Source: an uncultured Clostridia bacterium
Lineage (GTDB): Bacteria; Bacillota; Clostridia; Lachnospirales; Lachnospiraceae
Direction: 5' to 3'
Assembly: GCA_948467395.1 (NCBI GenBank)
Contig: CAOKDX010000011.1
Location: 1 to 64,000 of the forward strand
DNA: 64,000 bases
Shown: positions 58,381-64,000 of the stretch, one piece after another
How positions within the stretch are numbered: the stretch's first letter is position 1
Layout of the letters: each line of letters starts with the position of its first letter
Notes under the pieces: model-generated
Told to the model about the DNA's origin: nothing
What the model saw: only the letters and a program-made list of their open reading frames with translations
Database searches by the model: none
Program-made: the position numbers and the translations under genes

Positions 58381-59175
58381 ATGTCAACAATTATAATCTT
58401 CTCGGTAGTACTCCTTGCCGTACTGGGGATTCTGATCGGAGTCCTGCTGGGTGTAGCAGCAAAGGCCTTCGAGGTAAAAACCGACGAACGGGTAATACAG
58501 GTCAGAGAATGCCTGCCGGGGAATAACTGCGGTGGCTGCGGTTATCCGGGATGCGATGGCCTTGCGGACGCCATCGTGGCAGGAGATGCCCCGGTGAATG
58601 CCTGTCCGGTGGGCGGCGCTCCGGTGGCGGGAAAGATCGGAGAGATTCTTGGCGTAGAGGCGGGTTCCTCGGTTCGTCAGGTAGCCTATGTAAAATGTGC
58701 GGGAACCTGTGAGAACGCATCCAATAAATATAATTATGTAGGAGAAATGGACTGCCGCCGTGCTGTGATGGTGCCGGGCCGCGGAGACAAGGCATGTGCT
58801 TACGGCTGTCTGGGACTTGGCTCCTGTGTGGAGGCGTGCCAGTTTGACGCTCTCTCTATCCAAGACGGCATCGCCTGTGTAGATATAGAGAAATGCGTTG
58901 CCTGCGGCAAGTGCGTGGAAACCTGTCCAAACCAGGTGATCAGTCTCGTCCCTTATGATTCTGCCTATGCTGTCCAGTGTAATTCAAAGGATAAGGGCAA
59001 GGATGTTATGAGTGTCTGCAAGGCCGGCTGTATCGGTTGCGGACTCTGTGTAAAGCAGTGCGAGTTTGACGCTGTGAAGCTGGAGAATAACATTGCGGTG
59101 ATTGACGGAGAGAAATGCACGGGCTGCGGCAAGTGTGCGGAGAAGTGTCCGAAGAAGATCATACGTCCGCTATAA
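58381..59175 (+). CDS. rnfB: Rnf complex subunit RnfB (ferredoxin-accepting)
   Basis: The 264-residue subunit has one N-terminal membrane helix (about 3-25) and a cytoplasmic iron-sulphur domain. CLPGNNCGGCGYPGCDGL (about residue 42) is the 4Fe-4S set of this family; further ferredoxin-type Cys sets follow at CVACGKCVETCP, CIGCGLCVKQCEF and CTGCGKCAEKCP. It takes electrons from reduced ferredoxin. AAAGGAGG precedes the ATG. Last gene of the operon, followed by a strong terminator. Confidence 0.95.
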   Translation: MSTIIIFSVVLLAVLGILIGVLLGVAAKAFEVKTDERVIQVRECLPGNNCGGCGYPGCDGLADAIVAGDAPVNACPVGGAPVAGKIGEILGVEAGSSVRQVAYVKCAGTCENASNKYNYVGEMDCRRAVMVPGRGDKACAYGCLGLGSCVEACQFDALSIQDGIACVDIEKCVACGKCVETCPNQVISLVPYDSAYAVQCNSKDKGKDVMSVCKAGCIGCGLCVKQCEFDAVKLENNIAVIDGEKCTGCGKCAEKCPKKIIRPL

Positions 59176-59200
59176 GAAAGTTCAGAAAATAAAATATTAG

Positions 59201-59258
59201 AAAAAGGGCTGCCGGAATGGAAAATCGAGTTATTTTCCTTTCCGGCAGCCCCTTTTTC
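59201..59258 (+). terminator. Terminator of the rnf operon
   Basis: AAAAAGGGCTGCCGGAA and TTCCGGCAGCCCCTTTTT form a long nearly perfect stem ending in a T-run; because of the A-run on the other side it may act in both directions. Confidence 0.88.
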
Positions 59259-59278
59259 GTCTTATAGGAAAGACCGTC

Positions 59279-59334
59279 TTGTGCGGAGCAGGAATCAGCC
59301 TTGCTGATTCTTGGAGCGTCGCGGTTTTCAGTCG
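59279..59334 (+). repeat. Copy B of a structured intergenic element
   Basis: TTGTGCGGAG, a hairpin (GAATCAGC-CTT-GCTGATTC), then GCGGTTTTCAGT: same flanks and shape as copy A at 12785-12838, with different stem bases that still pair. Confidence 0.5.
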
Positions 59335-59344
59335 ACGCTTTTTT
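59316..59344 (+). terminator. Second hairpin with T-run after rnfB
   Basis: GCGTCG (59316-59321) and CGACGC (59333-59338) with an 11-base loop, then TTTTTT. It overlaps the end of repeat copy B and lies just beyond the 3' end of the leftward Big_2 gene. Confidence 0.6.
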
Positions 59345-59348
59345 CGTT

Positions 59349-60068
59349 TTAACTGATTACATATTCTTTTGTGTCGTCCAGGGATCTCTTTTCATTCTTA
59401 ATTGTCTTTTCGTAATAGGATGGCTTTTCGGTCCTGGAAGGTTTCTCTGTCTTATCGGCCTCATCCTCACGGGGCAGCCGTACTTCAATGGTACATGTGG
59501 CAGTAAAACCAGAGGAGAGGAGTGTCGCTGTGATCGTCGTCTTTCCCAGCGCCAGGGCAGTTACAACCCCATGGGCGCTGACGGAGGCAATGGAGGGATT
59601 ATCACTCTCGAAAATTGGCTGTTCGGAGGAGGTATTGGGTTTGATAATGGGATCCAGATGGAACCGGTCCAACAGGCTCATCCGAACAGTGCGTTTCGGG
59701 AATTTTATGCTGAAGGCAACGGGTGTCACCCGGACGCGGCATTTCAGCCTGCGTATCAGCTTCTTCCCTCTGCGGACGGTGACATTGATCGTGGCGGAGC
59801 CGGTGGAAACAGCACTTACCGTCGCTGTCTTGCCTCTTGATGCCTTGCTGTTCACAGAAACTACCGCTGTATTGGAAGATGTGTATGTCACAGTATGTTT
59901 CTTTTTCAGATTATACACGCGCAGACGAAAATCATTTCCCAGCGTCATATTTAATTTTTTTACATTCAGCTTCGGCTTCTTGACCGCGCCCTGTGCGGGA
60001 GCATAAGGAGCCAGAACTGAAAAAGCCAGAAAAACAAATGCCAAAAGCCAAACTGTTTTCTTTTTCAA
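59349..60068 (-). CDS. Secreted protein with two Big_2 (bacterial Ig-like) domains
   Basis: The 239-residue product has a basic start and hydrophobic core with an APAQGA-type cleavage region (about 1-28), then two Ig-like Big_2 domains (about 32-115 and 120-200), recognised by TSSNTAVVSVNSKASRGKTATVSAVSTGSATINVTV and ESDNPSIASVSAHGVVTALALGKTTITATL. The last 35 residues are charged. TTG 60068 is taken as start, eight bases after AAAGGAG. It probably lies on the cell surface. It is divergent from the two-component system genes, with about 160 bases between, so joint control is possible. Confidence 0.75.
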   Translation of the reverse strand: MKKKTVWLLAFVFLAFSVLAPYAPAQGAVKKPKLNVKKLNMTLGNDFRLRVYNLKKKHTVTYTSSNTAVVSVNSKASRGKTATVSAVSTGSATINVTVRRGKKLIRRLKCRVRVTPVAFSIKFPKRTVRMSLLDRFHLDPIIKPNTSSEQPIFESDNPSIASVSAHGVVTALALGKTTITATLLSSGFTATCTIEVRLPREDEADKTEKPSRTEKPSYYEKTIKNEKRSLDDTKEYVIS

Positions 60069-60230
60069 AAACAAGTCTCCTTTCTACATTTGAAGTGCCA
60101 TTATCTTTTGGCACGATGTTGGGCTAAGCTAAAAGTATCATTTTGCTATGGCACAAAAATGTCACTTTGCCCCAAAGACTTGAAATTTAAAATATGGTAT
60201 GTTATGTTGATAGAAAAAGGAGGCGAGGAT

Positions 60231-60920
60231 ATGCAGCGCATATTGATTGTAGATGATAATCAGGATATCCGCGAGGTTCTTGGGACCTATGTGGCGAAAG
60301 AGGGATTTGAGCCCGTTGTGGCGAAGGACGGATTTGAGGCACTGGAGATGTTTCGCAAGACGGATCCTGCCGTGATCCTTCTGGATGTGATGATGCCGGG
60401 AATGGACGGCTATAAGGTCTGCGAAAAGATCAGGGAGGATTCGGATGTGCCTATTATTCTTGTCACCGCCAAGGGCGAGGACTATGAGCGTGTGATGGGG
60501 CTGGATATCGGAGCGGATGACTATGTGGTAAAGCCTTTCAGCGGGGAAGAGGTAATGGCGAGAGTCCGGGCCGTGCTGAGGCGCATGGGGCGCGGTGAGG
60601 TGACAGAGGAGAAGAAGGTTCTGAGCATCAGCGACTTGACGATCAATATTGAGGCATATACGGTATATGTCGGCGCCGAGAGACTTCCGATGACCAAAAA
60701 AGAGGTGGAGACGATGTGGATCCTTGCCGGCAATCCCAGTAAAGTATTTACCCGGGATAATCTTCTGGACAGTCTGTGGGGTCAGGATTATTTCGGTGAC
60801 AGCCGCACCGTGGATTCCCATATTAAGCGGCTCCGGGCAAAGCTGGATAAGGTGCCGCACCCGGATTGGGAGATTAAGACTATCTGGGGCCTGGGATATA
60901 AATTTGAACTGAACACATAG
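60231..60920 (+). CDS. OmpR/PhoB-type response regulator
   Basis: The 229-residue protein has a receiver domain (1-115) with D8/D9, acceptor D52 (ILLDVMMPGMDGY) and KPF, and a C-terminal winged helix (about 130-228) with MTKKEVETMWILAGNPSKVFTRDNLLDSLWG and RTVDSHIKRLRAKL. ATG 60231 follows AAAAAGGAGG; the longer frame to 60090 is rejected. It is 14 bases before the histidine kinase gene, so the two form one system. Confidence 0.93.
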   Translation: MQRILIVDDNQDIREVLGTYVAKEGFEPVVAKDGFEALEMFRKTDPAVILLDVMMPGMDGYKVCEKIREDSDVPIILVTAKGEDYERVMGLDIGADDYVVKPFSGEEVMARVRAVLRRMGRGEVTEEKKVLSISDLTINIEAYTVYVGAERLPMTKKEVETMWILAGNPSKVFTRDNLLDSLWGQDYFGDSRTVDSHIKRLRAKLDKVPHPDWEIKTIWGLGYKFELNT

Positions 60921-60934
60921 ATGGGTGATATGGG

Positions 60935-62392
60935 ATGAAAAAGATTTTTTGGCGCGTATTTGTATATTTCAGTGTGGTGCTTATGGTATTCACCGTAATG
61001 ATCGGACTTATGTTTACCCGGTTCAACCGGACAAACATCGTGGGGGCATACAAGCAGCAGCTGGGGGATCTGGGAGCCGGCGTTGCACAGCGCACAAGCA
61101 GGGCGGCGCAGAATGATGAGGCGGATGCCTTTCTGGATTATATGAAGGCTCTGGAGGATTTTGGTAACCAGCAGGATATCGATGTGTGGATTCTCAGTAA
61201 TCCCGACAGCGCCAGTCCTCTTTCCGAAGATTATACTACGATGGATGTCCGGACTATAAAACTCCCGGAAGAGACGAAACGAATTCTGGAAAGTGCATAT
61301 AATGGAAAGAAAAAGAACTACAGCGATTACGACGATATCTATAAGAAGACCATGCTCCATATTGCAGTGCCGATCCGCGACAGCGCCGGAGAGGTGATGG
61401 GGGCCGTTGTGACCTCCGGACCGATGGAGATGCAGGAGAATACCATTATACAGTATGAGAAATATATGCTGATCTGCGTGCTGATGGGATTTCTGATGGC
61501 GGTTCTGCTGGCCTTTTACTTCTCAAGACAGCTGGTGCGCCCCATCATCCGCATAAAGGAGACGGCGCTTGTTCTGGCGGCGGGGCAGTATGACTGCCGT
61601 ACGGGGATTACCCGGCGGGATGAGCTGGGCTCCCTGGCAGAGAGTATGGATATCCTGTCGGACCGTCTTGTGCAGGCGGAGAAATACCGGGAAGATATCG
61701 AGCAGAACCGGCGGGATTTCTTCTCGAATGTATCACATGAGCTCCGCACCCCCATTGCTGTGGTGAAGGGATATGCGGATACGATGGCGGAGGGATATGT
61801 GGGGGATCCTGTGAAGCAGAAGGAATATCTGCGTAGGATCCAGAATGAGTGCGGCAGCATGGAGAGGCTGGTGTCGGACCTTCTAATCCTCTCACGGATG
61901 CAGAATCCGGATTATGAGCTGAACCGGGAGGTGCTGAACGTCATTGCCGTGGCACAGGACGCCATGCGCAGCATCCGGATCCTGATGTCGGAAAAAAATC
62001 TTACGGGCAGCGTTACCTATGAGGATGAATGCTCCCTGGTGGATGGGGATTATGACAGGATCCGCCAGCTCTTTACGATACTTCTGCAGAATGCGGTGAA
62101 ATATTCGGATGAGGGGACAGAGATTCTTGTGCATATAGCCCGGGAGGAAGGCAGGATCATCACTACGGTAAAGGATAGGGGAAGTGTGATTCCAGAGGAA
62201 GAGTGGAAAAATATTTTTGACAAATTTTACCGTGCCAGCAATCATGGCGGGAAGGAGGGATCCGGCCTGGGGCTTGTCGTGGCGAAGAGCATCGTAGAGC
62301 GCCACGGCGGAAAGATATCCGCCCGGAGTGACAAAGAATCGGGAACCAGTTTTTTTGTCGAATTTCCAGAAACTTCTGAAAATATTTCTTGA
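60935..62392 (+). CDS. Sensor histidine kinase
   Basis: The 485-residue membrane kinase has TM1 (about 7-28), an extracellular sensing domain (about 29-170), TM2 (about 175-197), HAMP (about 198-250), HisKA with H268 in NVSHELRTPIAVVKGYADTM, and HATPase with the N box and GSGLGLVVAKSIVERHGG. It phosphorylates the regulator encoded just upstream. The signal is unknown; wall or surface stress is a common cue for this class. GGATGA-like spacing before the ATG is weak. Confidence 0.93.
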   Translation: MKKIFWRVFVYFSVVLMVFTVMIGLMFTRFNRTNIVGAYKQQLGDLGAGVAQRTSRAAQNDEADAFLDYMKALEDFGNQQDIDVWILSNPDSASPLSEDYTTMDVRTIKLPEETKRILESAYNGKKKNYSDYDDIYKKTMLHIAVPIRDSAGEVMGAVVTSGPMEMQENTIIQYEKYMLICVLMGFLMAVLLAFYFSRQLVRPIIRIKETALVLAAGQYDCRTGITRRDELGSLAESMDILSDRLVQAEKYREDIEQNRRDFFSNVSHELRTPIAVVKGYADTMAEGYVGDPVKQKEYLRRIQNECGSMERLVSDLLILSRMQNPDYELNREVLNVIAVAQDAMRSIRILMSEKNLTGSVTYEDECSLVDGDYDRIRQLFTILLQNAVKYSDEGTEILVHIAREEGRIITTVKDRGSVIPEEEWKNIFDKFYRASNHGGKEGSGLGLVVAKSIVERHGGKISARSDKESGTSFFVEFPETSENIS

Positions 62393-62417
62393 TAATTTGG
62401 AAGTTTTTCAGTATACT
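62389..62417 (+). promoter_or_regulatory. Promoter of the 6S RNA
   Basis: TTGATA (62389-62394) and TATACT (62412-62417), 17-bp spacer, overlapping the stop of the kinase gene. Confidence 0.7.
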
Positions 62418-62423
62418 AATAGT

Positions 62424-62628
62424 AAGAAGATAATATATCCTGAGATGTTCGATAACTCTTGAATTTTTGAACCTACAATACTTTAAACGGGATTCTTATA
62501 TCTGGGGTTAGATGTCGGGCCGTCACTGCCCACCTTGGTGGGTATTATGGTGACATATCAACGGAAGACAGAAGACACCATGCGGTTGCCCACCTAGCTG
62601 TGTGCTAGGAGTCAAAAATCAGGAGCCG
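62424..62628 (+). ncRNA. ssrS: 6S RNA (clostridial type)
   Basis: A gene-free stretch begins about seven bases after a good promoter. ATCCTGAGATGTTCG near its start and TCAGGA near its end (62619-62624) pair as a closing stem, and the middle carries TTTGAACCTACAATAC, TTTAAACGGGATTCT and GTTGCCCACCTAGC, motifs I associate with clostridial 6S RNA. The long rod-like fold with a central bubble that mimics an open promoter and binds sigma-A polymerase would fit the length of about 205 bases. The identification rests on recalled motifs and structure, not on a covariance search. Confidence 0.7.
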
Positions 62629-62657
62629 GCATTTTGGGTATATTACGAAAGATCTGG

Positions 62658-62683
62658 GGCAGCGAGAATATCGCTGCCTTTCT
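62658..62683 (+). terminator. Hairpin after the 6S RNA
   Basis: GGCAGCGA (62658-62665) and TCGCTGCC (62671-62678), loop GAATA, then TTTCTAT. A short terminator or leader hairpin before nadE. Confidence 0.5.
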
Positions 62684-62704
62684 ATATATGTTCAGGAGGA
62701 AATT

Positions 62705-64000
62705 ATGAGGGATGGTTTTATAAAGGCGGCAGTGGCCTCGCCGGAGCTGCGGGTGGCGGACTGCCGGTTCAATCGGGAACAGTTGACGGCGGCAGCCCGA
62801 AGGATGGCAAAGGAGGGCGTAAAGCTTCTGGCATTTCCGGAGTATTCCCTGACGGGATATACATGCCATGATCTGTTTCTGCAGGATACGCTGCTGGAGG
62901 GGGCGCTGCAGGAGCTAAAGGAATACAGGGAAGACACAAAGGACCTAGATCTGGTATCCGTCCTCGGTTTGCCGTATCTGCACCGGGGACGGCTTTATAA
63001 TGTGGCGGCAGTGGTCTGCCGGGGAATGGTCTGCGGCCTTGTGCCCAAGAGCCATGTGCCGAACTATGGAGAATTTTATGAGGCGAGGCAGTTCGCGCCC
63101 TGGTGCGGCCCGGCCTGTGAGGTGCGCTTACCCTGGGGAGAGGAAACTGTGCTGGGGAACCGGCTTTTATTCGAGGCCCAGGATATGCCGGAATTTACAT
63201 TCGGCATCGAGATCTGCGAGGATCTGTGGATGCCGGAGCCGCCTTCCGGCAGGCTTGCCATGGCAGGTGCCGTTATTATCGTGAATCCTTCGGCCAGCGA
63301 TGAACTGACCGGGAAAGCGGCGTATCGCAGGGAGCTTGTGAAGAACCAGTCCGCCAGAACGCTTTCGGCTTATCTGTATGCGGATGCCGGTGAGGGCGAA
63401 TCAACACAGGATGTTGTATATGCGGGACACAATTTAATTGTGGAAAATGGTGTCATTCTGGCTGAGAGCGAGCCTTTCGCTGAGAATCATGACATCATTA
63501 CGGAGATTGATCTGTACCGGCTGCGCAACGAGAGACGCCGGATGACGACCTTTCCGCTTATGGCGGATCCGGTAGAATGTGGGTATGAGATTCGGAAATT
63601 CTGTGTGAGGACCGGGTGGGTTACGGGACTGACACGGCATTATGACAGAATGCCCTTTGTGCCTGCCGCCAAAAGACACCGGGAGGAGCGGTGCAATGAG
63701 ATTCTGAATATTCAGGCAAATGGACTTGCCAAACGGCTTCGGCACACTGGTTGCACCAGTGCGGTGATCGGCCTGTCCGGCGGGCTGGATTCCACGCTGG
63801 CACTTCTTGTGACAGTGAGGGCTTTTGAGCGGCTGGGACTGGACAGAGCCGGCATTGTCAGCGTTACCATGCCCTGTTTCGGCACGACAAGCAGGACCTA
63901 TGAGAATGCTGTGCGGCTGGCAGGAGAGCTCGGCACTACCCTGCGGGAGGTGGATATTAAGGAGGCGGTATCCATACATTTTCGGGATATCGGCCATGAT
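62705..64000 (+). CDS. nadE: Glutamine-dependent NAD synthase (5' part, runs off the window)
   Basis: The open frame of 432 codons starts at ATG 62705 after AGGAGGAA and continues past the window end. The N-terminal half is a nitrilase-type glutaminase with Glu in AFPEYSLTGY, Lys in PKSHVPNYGEFYE and Cys in IEICEDLW. The C-terminal half begins with the ATP pyrophosphatase loop GLSGGLDSTLALLV (about residue 358). The enzyme makes NAD from deamido-NAD with ammonia drawn from glutamine. The missing part should hold the rest of the synthetase domain. It lies just downstream of the 6S RNA. Confidence 0.93.
   Translation, partial: MRDGFIKAAVASPELRVADCRFNREQLTAAARRMAKEGVKLLAFPEYSLTGYTCHDLFLQDTLLEGALQELKEYREDTKDLDLVSVLGLPYLHRGRLYNVAAVVCRGMVCGLVPKSHVPNYGEFYEARQFAPWCGPACEVRLPWGEETVLGNRLLFEAQDMPEFTFGIEICEDLWMPEPPSGRLAMAGAVIIVNPSASDELTGKAAYRRELVKNQSARTLSAYLYADAGEGESTQDVVYAGHNLIVENGVILAESEPFAENHDIITEIDLYRLRNERRRMTTFPLMADPVECGYEIRKFCVRTGWVTGLTRHYDRMPFVPAAKRHREERCNEILNIQANGLAKRLRHTGCTSAVIGLSGGLDSTLALLVTVRAFERLGLDRAGIVSVTMPCFGTTSRTYENAVRLAGELGTTLREVDIKEAVSIHFRDIGHD

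Overview
The window looks like a chromosome segment from a spore-forming anaerobic Clostridia, most likely a Lachnospiraceae-type gut bacterium. Grounds: a six-subunit Rnf complex in the clostridial order C-D-G-E-A-B, a spoIIID gene, a tryptophan T-box in front of a trp operon, BMP-type nucleoside ABC transport, a dockerin-bearing M60-type surface protein, and a clostridial-style 6S RNA beside an NAD synthase gene. No rRNA, intact tRNA or CRISPR array was seen. The assignment is inferred from gene content only.

Region 1 (about 1-12.2 kb) is accessory DNA. Its first 7 kb is visibly A+T-rich. It carries a small membrane protein, a metallopeptidase-like gene broken by two compensating frameshifts with a companion gene, an IS1182-type transposase remnant broken by a 10-bp duplication, a TetR/serine-hydrolase pair, a MarR/flavodoxin pair with a clear autoregulatory operator, a large secreted L-type-lectin-like protein, and several small enzymes (sugar acetyltransferase, GNAT, isoprenylcysteine-type methyltransferase).

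Region 2 (12.2-24.2 kb): an orphan CheY-like regulator is followed by the most interesting locus, a 12-gene rightward gene set. It runs GntR/UTRA regulator, BMP lipoprotein, ATPase, two permeases, isochorismatase-like hydrolase, PfkB kinase, nucleoside phosphorylase, BtpA/SgcQ-family barrel, iron alcohol dehydrogenase, TrpA-like aldolase without TrpB, and a VOC protein. Two pairs of near-identical palindromes, each pair spaced 20 bp, precede the regulator. I read this as uptake and stepwise breakdown of an unidentified nucleoside-like compound.

Region 3 (24.2-31.1 kb): an Imm51-like orphan immunity gene, an XRE regulator, a sugar-binding lipoprotein paired with a hybrid histidine kinase, a NifX-like/metallo-beta-lactamase-fold pair and a small PGDYG-like protein.

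Region 4 (31.1-37.4 kb): a T-box-controlled trpEGDCBA operon with no trpF. Region 5 (37.4-48.0 kb): a secreted His/Cys-rich repeat protein, a 1746-residue dockerin/Fn3/M60 surface protein followed by a secreted protein with a possible cohesin-like domain, then a phosphoesterase, a ferredoxin-type aldo/keto reductase and an ABC-class ATPase.

Region 6 (48.0-59.3 kb): lactate dehydrogenase, a Na/phosphate cotransporter joined to thiW and thiM, spoIIID, a MATE exporter and the Rnf operon. Region 7 (59.3-64 kb): a secreted Big_2 protein divergent from a two-component system, the 6S RNA, and the start of a glutamine-dependent NAD synthase that runs off the window. Several genes appear to start with TTG behind strong ribosome binding sites; starts were re-chosen by Shine-Dalgarno position where possible.
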